DNA of 64,000 nucleotides from Agaribacillus aureus (GCA_030442055.1 JAUJEB010000012.1:117716-181715); one strand, 5' to 3'; counted from the stretch's first letter, positions 9,235-18,152 are shown. Numbers and translations: made by a program. The notes: generated by a model from the letters alone, not told the origin.

Positions 9235-11172
9235 ATGTATTTATTTTTAAATCGTGCGCTGGTAATCGTCACTTTATCCTGTCTCTTACGCTTTCCGTGC
9301 TATGGTCAGCAGCCGAAAATTGACAGCCTCCTGAACCTGGTAAGCCAGGAAGAGAATGGCCGTATCAAGTCAAAAATTTATTTACAACTTTCGGAATTAT
9401 CCACTTCATTGGATTTGAAAAAATCGCTCCATTATGCTAATGAGGCTACAAAGTTGACTGATGAGGATGAGATTTTAGCCGATATATGGGATCAAAAGGG
9501 CCGGCTTTTTTTTGCTTCCAATAAAATGGACAATGCCCTGGAAAGTTTCCAAAGAGCTAAAGCTTATAAAGAAAACGTTAGTCTCTACAAAGACGCTGCC
9601 CGTATCAATAATCGGGTAGGGGCCGTTCTGGTTAGACTGAAGAATTATGAACGGGCATTGTCGACCTTTCTGGAAAGTATGGATTTTTTTGAAAAAGAAA
9701 ATGACCAGGTCAACCTCGCCATCTGTTATAACAATATGGCCGGCATATTTGCGGCTACGGCAGATTTTCCGAAAGCTGTTAAATACAATGAACAGGCGCT
9801 CGAAATTTTCAAAAAAAATGAATTGAAAGAATACGCTATCATTACGCTCCCAAGTTTAGCCGGACAATACTTAAAACTAAATGACACCACAAAGGCCATT
9901 GCCTATAACCTGGAAGCTGAGCAGCTTGGCCTGGAGCTCAAACATTACTATGGTTTAGGTATTGCCTATAATAATCTGGGGCAACTTTATTTTGAAAAGA
10001 ATGACCCTCACCTGGCCGTTACTTATTACGAAAAGTCAATAGCGGCCAAGCAACATCTGGGTGCCGGCGCTAACCTGGTGCCAACTTATAATAATTTAGG
10101 ACAAAGCTACATTGCCCTAAACCAGCCTGAACAGGCAATTTACTACCTCAAAAAAGGACTGCAAATGGCCAAGAGCGAAGAGTTACTGGCGATTTATAGC
10201 AACCTTACCAAGGCCTATATGTCCTTGAATAAAAAAGATAGTGCCGCCATTTTTTTTGAGCTAACCGGGCAATACAGGGATAGTGTGTTTTCAATTGAAA
10301 AGCAGCAGGTGATGGATGAGCTCATGACCAAATATGAAACCGAGAAAAAGGAAAAAGAAATTATCGAGCTGGCTGCCCAGAAGCGTAGCAGTCAATACAT
10401 ACTGTACGGTGTTTTGGGGTTGTTGCTGGCGACTATACTGTTAGCACTTTTAGTGATGAAAAATTTCCAAAAGAAAAAGCTAATTGCGCAACAAAGTGAA
10501 GAACTGAAGAAGCAACAAATAGAACAGCTATTGAAGGAACAGGAAATTACCGGTATTGATGCCATGTTAAAGGGACAGGAGACAGAGCGTAAAAAAATTG
10601 CCGAAGAGCTGCACGACAGCTTGGGAAGTTCATTATCCACCCTAAAACTTTATATCAATAACCTGGATCATGGACAAGGCGCCGAGGTATTTCAAAATCA
10701 CCTTACCAAGGCTGAAAAACTACTGGATGAAACCTATCAGCAAGTAAGAAAAATAGCGCATAATAAAAGTGCCGGCGTCCTGATGAACAAGGGACTGGTA
10801 CCTGCCGTCAGGGCTACAGCCAATAAAATATCAGCTGCCAAAAAGCTTCAGATTGAGGTGATTGATGTTGGATTAAGCGAGCGGTTGGAAAATTCTGTGG
10901 AAATTGCCATCTTCCGAAGCATCCAGGAGCTTTTATCCAATGTAGTAAAATATTCTGACGCTTCGGAAGCCATTGTGCAAATCACGCAGCATGATGATGC
11001 ACTGAACATTGTAGTTGAAGATAATGGCAAAGGTTTCCAACCAGAGAAAACTCCCTATGGAATGGGGTTGACCAATATCCAAAATCGCCTGGACAAATTA
11101 AATGGGCAAATGAATATAGACTCTTCGCCTGGAAATGGAGCAACAGTAATCATAAACGTACCCGTAACATGA
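9235..11172 (+). CDS. TPR-containing sensor histidine kinase (HisKA_3 type)
   Basis: 645 residues. Signal peptide (1-25), then a periplasmic array of tetratricopeptide repeats (~40-350; YNNMAGIF, YNNLGQLYFE, YNNLGQSYI). One membrane span near 386-408, a coiled coil, the HisKA_3 dimerisation domain with ETERKKIAEELHDSLGSSLS (phospho-acceptor His460) and a C-terminal HATPase (NGKGF, GMGLTNIQNRL). This is the NarL-system kinase type in which Bacteroidota fuse a TPR sensor to the kinase. The response regulator gene overlaps its stop by 4 bases, so the pair is translationally coupled. The signal sensed is unknown. Confidence 0.95.
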   Translation: MYLFLNRALVIVTLSCLLRFPCYGQQPKIDSLLNLVSQEENGRIKSKIYLQLSELSTSLDLKKSLHYANEATKLTDEDEILADIWDQKGRLFFASNKMDNALESFQRAKAYKENVSLYKDAARINNRVGAVLVRLKNYERALSTFLESMDFFEKENDQVNLAICYNNMAGIFAATADFPKAVKYNEQALEIFKKNELKEYAIITLPSLAGQYLKLNDTTKAIAYNLEAEQLGLELKHYYGLGIAYNNLGQLYFEKNDPHLAVTYYEKSIAAKQHLGAGANLVPTYNNLGQSYIALNQPEQAIYYLKKGLQMAKSEELLAIYSNLTKAYMSLNKKDSAAIFFELTGQYRDSVFSIEKQQVMDELMTKYETEKKEKEIIELAAQKRSSQYILYGVLGLLLATILLALLVMKNFQKKKLIAQQSEELKKQQIEQLLKEQEITGIDAMLKGQETERKKIAEELHDSLGSSLSTLKLYINNLDHGQGAEVFQNHLTKAEKLLDETYQQVRKIAHNKSAGVLMNKGLVPAVRATANKISAAKKLQIEVIDVGLSERLENSVEIAIFRSIQELLSNVVKYSDASEAIVQITQHDDALNIVVEDNGKGFQPEKTPYGMGLTNIQNRLDKLNGQMNIDSSPGNGATVIINVPVT

Positions 11173-11798
11173 TAAAAATACTTTTAGCCGATGACCATCA
11201 AATGTTTATAGATGGGATTAAATCAATCATAGAGGGAGAAATAGGTATAGCGGTAATTGGTGAAGCAAATAACGGTGTACAGGTCATTAAAGCTGTGGAA
11301 AATCAAAAACCGGATGTCATTTTAATGGATATCAGAATGCCGGTAATGGATGGCGTTGCTGCTACGAGATACCTGAGCAAGCACTTTCCCGAAATTCCGA
11401 TTTTAGCATTAAGCATGTTTGATCAGGAGGAGGATGTGATAGAAATGCTGGAGGCTGGCGCTTTTGGATATATCATAAAAAACACCGGGAAGCAGGAACT
11501 CATCGCGGCGATCAACGCGGTAATGAGCAAGCAGCATTATTATAGCAAATCACTTTCTGGAAAAATCGAAGAATGGTTAAAGACCATGCAGCATCGCGAG
11601 CAATATACCCTGACCAAAAGGGAACGGGAAATTATCATACTGGTAGCCCATGGGAAAAGCTCCCAACAAATTGCCAATAATCTTAAAATAAGCAAATTTA
11701 CCGTCGACACTCATCGAAAGAATATTCACCAAAAATTGGGAATAAAAAGCAATACCGGCCTGGTAAAGTATGTCATGGAAAACCTTACAAACAATTAA
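11169..11798 (+). CDS. LuxR/NarL-family response regulator
   Basis: 209 residues. Receiver domain 1-120 with acidic pocket D8/D9, phospho-acceptor Asp54 (ILMDIRMP) and the conserved Lys in the YIIKNTG segment. C-terminal GerE/LuxR helix-turn-helix (LTKREREIIILVAHGKSSQQ, then the DTHRKNIHQKL recognition region). The start overlaps the kinase stop (ATGA). LuxR-type regulators bind short inverted repeats as dimers; the palindromes at 9053, 9206 and 11824 flank this unit and are the obvious candidate sites. Confidence 0.95.
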   Translation: MIKILLADDHQMFIDGIKSIIEGEIGIAVIGEANNGVQVIKAVENQKPDVILMDIRMPVMDGVAATRYLSKHFPEIPILALSMFDQEEDVIEMLEAGAFGYIIKNTGKQELIAAINAVMSKQHYYSKSLSGKIEEWLKTMQHREQYTLTKREREIIILVAHGKSSQQIANNLKISKFTVDTHRKNIHQKLGIKSNTGLVKYVMENLTNN

Positions 11799-12163
11799 CA
11801 CCATATTCCCTTCAAAAAAAGCGAATACCTAAAATTAGGTATTTCCCCCCTTTCTTATTAGCGGTAATTTTATAAAAATCTTAAACCCGACATTGATACT
11901 AAAAGCATTTTATTAGGTAAAATGATGGTTTTTTTTCGGCGTGCCTAAGCGCACCGTTCCGGTGAAAATAAGGAAGAAGCTGAATTCAAATATGCAAAAA
12001 TATCAAATGGGCGTGGTTTAATAAGTAATACAACACCAAAACATGACCCGATTTTTTTTGATACAGTTTCAATGTCATATAAAATTTTAAACGAATGAAA
12101 ATTTTAATCGGATCAGGCATTCCCGGGTTTTTGGATCGTGGAATGGCATCTTTATCACAGCTG
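11799..12163. other. Intergenic region upstream of beta-barrel/lipoprotein operon
   Basis: 365 bp, AT-rich, holding the palindrome at 11824-11843 and the half-site at 11913-11920. An upstream in-frame ATG at 12095 exists but gives 23 residues with no signal-peptide character. No RNA gene recognised. Confidence 0.55.
11824..11843. promoter_or_regulatory. Perfect 20-bp palindromic operator candidate
   Basis: AATACCTAA-AA-TTAGGTATT: perfect 9-bp arms with a 2-bp centre, 25 bp after the response-regulator stop and about 320 bp before the beta-barrel gene. Followed by TCCCCCC, paralleling the copy at 9053-9074. A further half-site TTAGGTAA lies at 11913-11920. The stem has no G+C and no T-run, so it is not a terminator. 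Confidence 0.6.
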
Positions 12164-13057
12164 ATGAATACCAAAAATCATGTAAGGCATATACCTATGG
12201 TGGCGGCCTTGTTAATGGCAACAATAACTGCCGGCGCCCAGGACCTGGAAGATTTTGTAGGGAGTTATACGGGAGAAAATGGAAAGGGCTTTATGCAGCC
12301 GCTGGCAGATGCATTTGGCGCAAATATGAATAGCGGGCTCTATCATTCCGCAAAAATTGACTCAGGGTTTCAGCTTTACATTGGTGTTGTTACCACCACG
12401 GCACTTATTGCAGATAACCAAAAGACATTTACCGCAACTACCGAAGGGTTGTTTGACCCGGAAACCACCGCCGATGCTCCTACCATTTTTGGGGCTGTTG
12501 AGGGAACTACCGTTGAGGGCGTTGCGGGCACTACCTACAATTTTCCCGGCGGTTTCGACCTGAATATCCTACCGTTGGCTATTCCGCAATTACATATCGG
12601 TAATTTGTTCGGAACTGAGGCTACCTTCAGATATATAGCTGTTGATTTAGGTGATAATTTTGGGAAATTAAATGTTTTTGGGTGGGGAGTCAGGCATAGT
12701 ATAAGTCAGTACTTTAACCGTGCTTCAGTAGATATCGCCGTTGGATATTTTCAGGAAACATTTGACGTCGGCGATATAGTCGAGGCTAAGTCGAGTCTTA
12801 TAGGCATTCAGGCCAGCAAAGATGTGGGGGTGGTTACTTTTTTCGGAGGTTTGGGCTTTGAAGATGCTTCACTGGATATCTCCTATGAATATGATGACGG
12901 GGAAACGGTAGAAACGATTGCCTTTGACCTCGAAGGTTCCAATTCGGTACGATTCACGGCTGGGCTGACCCTAAGACTGGGAGTAATAAGAATCAACACC
13001 AATATTAATTTAGCCGATCAAACCGTGTTTGCCGCCGGCTTGGGCTTTCAATTTTAA
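12164..13057 (+). CDS. Outer-membrane beta-barrel-like protein (resembles DUF6588)
   Basis: 297 residues from the chosen start, which gives a signal peptide directly (MNTKNHVRHIPMVAALLMAT to AGAQ); the earlier in-frame ATG at 12095 would bury it. The mature protein has LEDFVGSYTGENGKGFMQPL near its N-terminus and then alternating beta-strand segments ending VFAAGLGFQF, a terminal aromatic typical of Bam substrates. It resembles the DUF6588 family of Bacteroidota. First gene of a three-gene run with two paralogous lipoproteins, directly downstream of the two-component pair. Function unknown. Confidence 0.75.
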   Translation: MNTKNHVRHIPMVAALLMATITAGAQDLEDFVGSYTGENGKGFMQPLADAFGANMNSGLYHSAKIDSGFQLYIGVVTTTALIADNQKTFTATTEGLFDPETTADAPTIFGAVEGTTVEGVAGTTYNFPGGFDLNILPLAIPQLHIGNLFGTEATFRYIAVDLGDNFGKLNVFGWGVRHSISQYFNRASVDIAVGYFQETFDVGDIVEAKSSLIGIQASKDVGVVTFFGGLGFEDASLDISYEYDDGETVETIAFDLEGSNSVRFTAGLTLRLGVIRINTNINLADQTVFAAGLGFQF

Positions 13058-13072
13058 TTAAACCGGAAAATC

Positions 13073-13708
13073 ATGAAGATATTTGAAATTAACGCAACAG
13101 CCTATCTGGTTGGACTACTAATTGTTTTACAAATCTCATTGAGTGGCTGTGAAAAACGAAGGTTTGAATTTGTCGTCGACGTGGACCACGCCAAGGTATT
13201 TGTGGTAGATGAAACCGGCCCTTTCACAAAATCCGGGACAATCACCGAACAAGATATTTTAAGCGAGCTGGATATACCGGATGATGCGACCGTCACAAAA
13301 GTGGATATTAAAACACTGGTAGTACTGCTGGAGCCCGATGCCGAAGGTGGAAATGAGGCAACGTCAATTACGCTGGCCGCCAATATTAAAGAATCCGGTA
13401 ACACTGAGCCGTTATTTGATGGTTCACTATATAGCATACCGGTGCCATTTGAAGATGTAAACATCCCTTTTGTAGGAAAGGTCAGCGCACAGAGACTGGT
13501 AGACCGGGGAGTAGCAAAATTGAGAGGTAAAATTAATGGTTACCTAAATCACCTTGATGATGGTTCCTTCGAAATTGAAATTAATGGCGACGCCGGCACC
13601 GATAAAAGACTGAGAGTTTTGATTGGTGTTGAATTTGTCGCTACCGTCACCTACGAAGAATGTATTGAAACAGTATTTGGCGCTGGAGGCGAAGAATGTA
13701 GTATTTAA
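13073..13708 (+). CDS. Lipoprotein, paralogue of the next gene
   Basis: 211 residues with lipoprotein signal (ISLSGC) followed by CEKRRFEF. Its C-terminal segment YEECIETVFGAGGEEC shares the Cys-x3-TVF-x2-GG-x-Glu-Cys pattern with the gene at 13720-14343, and both begin CEK-x-RFEF after lipidation. The middle is beta-rich and acidic with a weak TITEQDILSELDIPDD segment matching LMTRQELFDALDLRPED of the paralogue. Only 15 bp after the beta-barrel gene, so an operon is likely. No known family recognised. Confidence 0.75.
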   Translation: MKIFEINATAYLVGLLIVLQISLSGCEKRRFEFVVDVDHAKVFVVDETGPFTKSGTITEQDILSELDIPDDATVTKVDIKTLVVLLEPDAEGGNEATSITLAANIKESGNTEPLFDGSLYSIPVPFEDVNIPFVGKVSAQRLVDRGVAKLRGKINGYLNHLDDGSFEIEINGDAGTDKRLRVLIGVEFVATVTYEECIETVFGAGGEECSI

Positions 13709-13719
13709 ATAAAACCATC

Positions 13720-14343
13720 ATGAAAGATCTGATTAGGTACTTCCTTGTTGTCTTGCTATTCCCGCTGTTTAGCTGTGAGAAACAACGGTTTGAGTTTCAA
13801 TCGGATATCAAGGTTACCACCACCTTTTCGGCCGAAACTCAATTTCTGAATATTTCAGATTTAATGACCAGGCAGGAATTATTTGATGCCTTGGATTTAA
13901 GGCCCGAGGATCAAATAAAGCGTATAAATATTGAAAGCATGGAGATTGGCTGGCAGGTTACGCAAGAAAATACAGCAAAAACCCTAAGTATCAGGGGTTT
14001 TGTCAAAGACTTTGATGACGTGAGATTCCGGTTATTCGGTGATGAGGAAGATCCGCTGAGAATTAATATCGATGGAGAAGAAGGAAAACAAGTCGTCAAT
14101 AATCTGATTGATATGGGCGTTAATACGTTGAATGCCAACATGGCTACTATGCTGGACCCATGTAATGACGACCCTTTTAAAGATAAATTTGGATATTTAA
14201 TAACGGCATCCGCATCACCCTCTGAGAAGTTGAGAATGGATATCGTGGTAAAATTTAACATAACCGTAAAATTTTACCGGTGCCTTGATACGGTATTTCT
14301 AACTGGAGGTGATGAATGCGATACTGAAGATTGTAATAATTAA
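13720..14343 (+). CDS. Lipoprotein, paralogue of the previous gene
   Basis: 207 residues, lipoprotein signal (FPLFSC) followed by CEKQRFEF. C-terminal segment YRCLDTVFLTGGDEC mirrors the upstream paralogue, and two extra Cys follow. The spacing (11 bp) and paired arrangement suggest both lipoproteins and the barrel act together at the outer membrane. Overall identity between the paralogues is low outside the ends, so the duplication is old. Function unknown. Confidence 0.75.
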   Translation: MKDLIRYFLVVLLFPLFSCEKQRFEFQSDIKVTTTFSAETQFLNISDLMTRQELFDALDLRPEDQIKRINIESMEIGWQVTQENTAKTLSIRGFVKDFDDVRFRLFGDEEDPLRINIDGEEGKQVVNNLIDMGVNTLNANMATMLDPCNDDPFKDKFGYLITASASPSEKLRMDIVVKFNITVKFYRCLDTVFLTGGDECDTEDCNN

Positions 14344-14594
14344 AAAGTCTTAGGCAAATTATCATTGCTGAGATTTCCACAGGATCCAACGGTGGATCTC
14401 CCGCTGACATAGGAAATACTTGCCAGTAAAGTGCACACTATCAATTCATTAAAGAACAGATCGGTTATTTGATTTTAATTACTCAGCATAGGATGATTTT
14501 GGTCATTTTTTTTCTTGACCTGTGGCGTTAAGTTCGGGACAAATTACGTGAGTCTGCCTCCCGGAAGAATTTTTCATTTAAAAGAAATTGTATA

Positions 14595-15383
14595 GTGAAC
14601 ATTATAAAAAAAATTCTGATACCGCTTAATTTCTCAGCAGTTTCAGACAGTGCCATAGATTACACCATTAACTTTGTAAAGGAAGACGATAGCATTCAAA
14701 GTACGTTATTGCATGTTGCTGATTTGGATACAAAATCCGAAGCCCAAAAATTGCTGGAAGAAAGACTAAAACAATTGACAATTGACTTTCGCCAACGCTC
14801 GGGGTCATCGGGAAATTATGCAGTCAAATCAGGACCGCTTAGCGATGCGATACTTAGTGCCAGATCGGAATATGCATCAGATCTCATCATCATGGGTACC
14901 AAAGGAGCTGAGGAGAAAGATGAAACCGCCATCACCAATACTGCTGAGCTGGTCCTCAAAGCCGATTGCCCGGTCCTGGTGATACCGGAAAATACCAAAA
15001 CGTTTGCTATTAAGAACATCGCATTGGCTTTGGGAAAAAACAGTATCGACGATTCTTTTGCCCTGGGCGTACTGCATGATATTGCCAGAACCTTTGATGC
15101 AGCCATACATATTCTGACCATCAGTGATGAAAACAGCGATACCCTGGTAGAAGATGCAAACCAGCGCACTTTGGAATACTACTTTGAAACGCTGGACTAC
15201 CAGTATGCCTTCCCAAAAAATACCGATATAGAGCAAGGCATTTCAGATTATGTGAAAGAAAAATCCATTGATATGCTCGCTATTCTTCCAAGAAATCATG
15301 CCAAAAAAAGTAAACCGTCGGAGGGAAGGTTAACCAAGCTATTGACTTTGCATACCGAGGTGCCGCTTTTGACGATAGATTAA
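14595..15383 (+). CDS. Tandem universal stress protein
   Basis: 262 residues built from two UspA-type halves (~1-138 and ~139-262). The first half has the nucleotide-binding pattern MGTKGAEEKDETAITNTAE followed by CPVLVIPE; the second is degenerate at that site, a common arrangement. The start is a GTG that places IIKKILIPLNFS at the N-terminus as in the family. Cytoplasmic. Stands alone on its strand, convergent with the repeat protein downstream. Confidence 0.88.
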   Translation: MNIIKKILIPLNFSAVSDSAIDYTINFVKEDDSIQSTLLHVADLDTKSEAQKLLEERLKQLTIDFRQRSGSSGNYAVKSGPLSDAILSARSEYASDLIIMGTKGAEEKDETAITNTAELVLKADCPVLVIPENTKTFAIKNIALALGKNSIDDSFALGVLHDIARTFDAAIHILTISDENSDTLVEDANQRTLEYYFETLDYQYAFPKNTDIEQGISDYVKEKSIDMLAILPRNHAKKSKPSEGRLTKLLTLHTEVPLLTID

Positions 15384-15525
15384 TGGTTCTTGGTTTAAAT
15401 CTCCGAGTCAGTTGTAAACTTATTTTAGGGGGGCAGCATCTTTGAGATATTCTCAATATGTTAAATGCAGGTAGCAATAAAACGTTTATCTGAAACCATA
15501 TTCGTGACGGCTTTTTTCTACGTTT

Positions 15526-16548
15526 TTATTTTGATAACTTTTGCAGTTTCTTTTTCACGCGCTCCATTTCCTGGCCATATGCCTCTACTTTTTCGAGTAG
15601 TTCAATTTGATAAAGTGTCAATTCTTCTATCTTTTTTAAGAGCTTCATATTCATAACGCTGAGATCGATACCATTTTCTTCCATTTCCGCACCTGATGGA
15701 ATTTCCGGAAGGTGCTTATTTTTAGTGATGAACTTCTTTACTTCTTGTAGTGTTGGCAAGTTGTAGTTGCTCTCAAAGACAATATCCTGGGGAGGGAAGT
15801 TAAGGTCAACCTTGACCTCCTTGGCGTGCACTGTTCCAAATACATCTAACTTGTGGTCAGGATTGGCCATTCCAATACCAACTTTTCCATTATATATAGA
15901 CAAGCCCTGGGCGGTGTTTTGGTCCCTGGCAATGACCAGCCTTTCTCCGTTGGCATCGCTGACAATATCCCAACTATGACTCAACAAGCCGATCCTGATG
16001 CCATCATCCCAATTTCCGCCATTTTGTGTTATATGTAATTTGGTCAATGGTGCCACGGTGCTGATACCAAAATTTCCATTTTGCAAGGCAATGCCATTAT
16101 TGGTATTTTGATCTCCGGCAATTATTAACCGTTGTCCGTCAGCTTCCGTAAGGATGTCCCAATGATGATTGGATAATTCAAGTCTGATGCCGTCATCCCA
16201 ATTTCCGCCATTTTGTGTTATATGTAATTTGGTCAATGGTGCCACGGTGCTGATACCAAAATTCCCGTTTTGAAGAGCGATGCCATTGTTGTTATTTTGA
16301 TCTCTGGCAATTATTAACCGTTCTCCGTTAACTTCCGTAAGGATGTCCCAATGATGAGTGGGTAATGCAAGTCTTATACCGTCGTGCCAATTTGTGCCAC
16401 TTTGCAGGATGTGTAATCTTCCGATGGGATTGTTAATGCCAAGCCCTAATCTCCCTGTTGTTTTGTTATCGCCTAACTCATCCCACTGCTGCGGAAAGAC
16501 CTGGAAACAAATAGATAGGATAAGAAAAATTGCGCCGATATGTTTCAT
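15526..16548 (-). CDS. Secreted repeat protein with coiled-coil C-terminus
   Basis: 340 residues with signal peptide (to FPQQ). Three consecutive 63-residue repeats start at LHILQSGTNW, LHITQNGGNWDDGIRLE and LHITQNGGNWDDGIRIG; the first two end in the same NGNFGISTVAPLTK stretch. The C-terminal ~105 residues carry the NKHLPEIPSG motif and a heptad coiled coil (MNMKLLKKIEELTLYQIELL), the ending found in many Bacteroidota surface or tail-fibre-like proteins. At DNA level 71 bp are identical between two repeats (16004-16074 and 16193-16263). Probably a surface structural or adhesive protein; the function is inferred only from architecture. Confidence 0.8.
   Translation of the reverse strand: MKHIGAIFLILSICFQVFPQQWDELGDNKTTGRLGLGINNPIGRLHILQSGTNWHDGIRLALPTHHWDILTEVNGERLIIARDQNNNNGIALQNGNFGISTVAPLTKLHITQNGGNWDDGIRLELSNHHWDILTEADGQRLIIAGDQNTNNGIALQNGNFGISTVAPLTKLHITQNGGNWDDGIRIGLLSHSWDIVSDANGERLVIARDQNTAQGLSIYNGKVGIGMANPDHKLDVFGTVHAKEVKVDLNFPPQDIVFESNYNLPTLQEVKKFITKNKHLPEIPSGAEMEENGIDLSVMNMKLLKKIEELTLYQIELLEKVEAYGQEMERVKKKLQKLSK
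16004..16263 (-). repeat. Identical 71-bp direct repeats inside the repeat-protein gene
   Basis: The segment at 16004-16074 recurs unchanged at 16193-16263, offset 189 bp, which is exactly 63 codons. Indicates recent duplication or gene conversion between repeat units and a site for slippage or recombination. Confidence 0.85.
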
Positions 16549-16627
16549 AATAGGTTAATATTTGCAGTTGAAAAAATTAGATTAACTTGAGAAAAGTAAT
16601 CACAACAGATGGTAAAGGTAGGGGACC

Positions 16628-16660
16628 CCGGTGACGTGACATGTCACCGGTGATTTTTTT
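16628..16660 (+). terminator. Stem-loop with T-run, plus-strand orientation
   Basis: CCGGTGAC (16628-16635) and GTCACCGG (16643-16650) form a perfect 8-bp GC-rich stem with a 7-nt loop, followed shortly by seven T (16654-16660). It reads as an intrinsic terminator for plus-strand transcripts, although both flanking genes are on the minus strand. Confidence 0.55.
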
Positions 16661-16825
16661 GTTGCTCATTTTTTTGACGTGGAGTTGCGCTGAAATTTTC
16701 GTTGTGATGATCCTGTAATAAAGTAAGAATTACTCCTTTGTCTTTAAAACCTGGAAAACATGGCATAGTTATTAGCTACCTGTGAGGAATTTAGCTCATA
16801 TATACAGATCAGGTATCACTTTTAC

Positions 16826-17614
16826 TTAAAAATCTGTATCTGCTGTTTTCAGATCCAGTTCTTTAATCCAGATATTCCGGTAAAGTACATTGTGGCCTTC
16901 GGCTTGTAATTTTAGTCCGCCGGGTGTATCGGTGATACCTTTACCACCGTTATTGCCGCCATCGATCCCGGAGTTGCGGCCTCCCCATACCTGGTTGATG
17001 GTTTGGTTGTGATGTACTTTAATACCGTTGAAATAGAGGGTGACCATGGCCTTTTCGATCCTACGGCCATTTTTGAAACGGGCGGCGCGAAATACGAGGT
17101 CATAGGCATTCCATTGGCCAAGGCCTTTGTAAGCGTGATAGGGGGAAGGCGTTTCGTTGATAACGGCGCCCATACCGTGTTTGGTAGAATCTCCATCCAA
17201 TACCTGGATCTCATAGCGGTTTTGGAGATAAACACCGCTATTCCCGCCTTTGTTTGCGATCAATAACTCTATGTGGAGCCTGAAATCGCGAAACTTCTGT
17301 TTGGTCACAATATCAGCGGCACCATACTTGCCGCCGGCCGCCGCCGGGTCGTTGCTGTTCACAACCATACCCTTGTCAACGGGATCTTTTACCAAAGCCC
17401 ATTTTATCGGTAAGCTCGTTGCCAGGCGTGGCCCCTCCCAATAGGTCCAGTGTGTATGTAGTGATTGCTTGGTGCCGTCAAAAAGTATCTTGGCATCTCC
17501 CGGAGGTGGCGTGCCAACGCCAACTTGCGCATAAAGGGGTGTGGCAATTGGCGTCATGACCAATGTAAACCATAAGCTGATCAGCAGGCCATGGAGTAAT
17601 ATATGCTTTTTCAT
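16826..17614 (-). CDS. DUF1080 (3-keto-disaccharide hydrolase-like) secreted protein
   Basis: 262 residues with a signal peptide (to LYAQ). The concanavalin-like fold of DUF1080 is marked by DAKILFDGTKQSLHTHW, FRDFRLHIELLIANKGGNSG, GVYLQNRYEIQVLD and the terminal NVLYRNIWIKEL. The family is annotated as 3-keto-disaccharide hydrolase and is common in polysaccharide-degrading Bacteroidota and Planctomycetes. Isolated on its strand and upstream of the repeat protein; a role in glycan turnover is inference. Confidence 0.87.
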   Translation of the reverse strand: MKKHILLHGLLISLWFTLVMTPIATPLYAQVGVGTPPPGDAKILFDGTKQSLHTHWTYWEGPRLATSLPIKWALVKDPVDKGMVVNSNDPAAAGGKYGAADIVTKQKFRDFRLHIELLIANKGGNSGVYLQNRYEIQVLDGDSTKHGMGAVINETPSPYHAYKGLGQWNAYDLVFRAARFKNGRRIEKAMVTLYFNGIKVHHNQTINQVWGGRNSGIDGGNNGGKGITDTPGGLKLQAEGHNVLYRNIWIKELDLKTADTDF

Positions 17615-17775
17615 CTTCGGTAAGTTGTTGCCCGTAATGTTAGATATTTTTAGCGGTTAAACAAAGTTTTGATGGGAACAGTTCATAGAGACGACAGGCC
17701 TCACGAAAGTAATATCGTGGATAATAAAATAGGCAGGAAAAAGGTCCCGCCTTTATTAATTATTTGTATATTTAA

Positions 17776-17797
17776 ACCATGGACTATGGTCTATAGT
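17776..17797 (+). promoter_or_regulatory. Overlapping dyads at the MerR gene start
   Basis: Two interleaved inverted repeats, ACCAT-N5-ATGGT (17776-17790) and ACTAT-N5-ATAGT (17783-17797), end 1 bp before the MerR ATG. A TTTG at 17763-17766 stands 18 bp before TATGGTCT. MerR regulators bind dyads in the promoter spacer, so this fits autoregulation; the transcript would be nearly leaderless. Confidence 0.55.
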
Positions 17798-17798
17798 T

Positions 17799-18152
17799 AT
17801 GAAAATTAAAGAAGTTGTCAGCAAGACTGGTATTTCAAGAGATACGATAAGGCTATATGAGAGAATGGGATTATTGGTAGATATTACGCAACCCTATAAA
17901 AACAATAGCTACAAAGAATACGGTGAAAAGAATATTGACCGGATTGATTTGATCAAATATTCCCAAAGCCTTGGATTTAGTCTGAAGGAGTGCAAGCACA
18001 TTATTGATGCTCTTGAGAGTGGCCAACTTGATAAAAAGGAGAAAAACAAACTGATCGCCAATAAGCTGGAAGAGATCGATAAAAGAATAGATGAACTCAA
18101 AAGCTATCGTGTATTATTAGCGCAGGCCTTGAAAAAAACATGTGAAGGTTAG
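17799..18152 (+). CDS. MerR family transcriptional regulator
   Basis: 117 residues. N-terminal MerR winged helix (IKEVVSKTGISRDTIRLYER, then MGLLVDI) and a C-terminal dimerisation helix rich in Lys and Glu. No Cys-based metal site is seen apart from one Cys in the middle and one near the end, so an organic or drug-like inducer or a partner protein is more likely than a metal. Followed after 59 bp by an SRPBCC protein on the same strand, a common pairing. Confidence 0.9.
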   Translation: MKIKEVVSKTGISRDTIRLYERMGLLVDITQPYKNNSYKEYGEKNIDRIDLIKYSQSLGFSLKECKHIIDALESGQLDKKEKNKLIANKLEEIDKRIDELKSYRVLLAQALKKTCEG

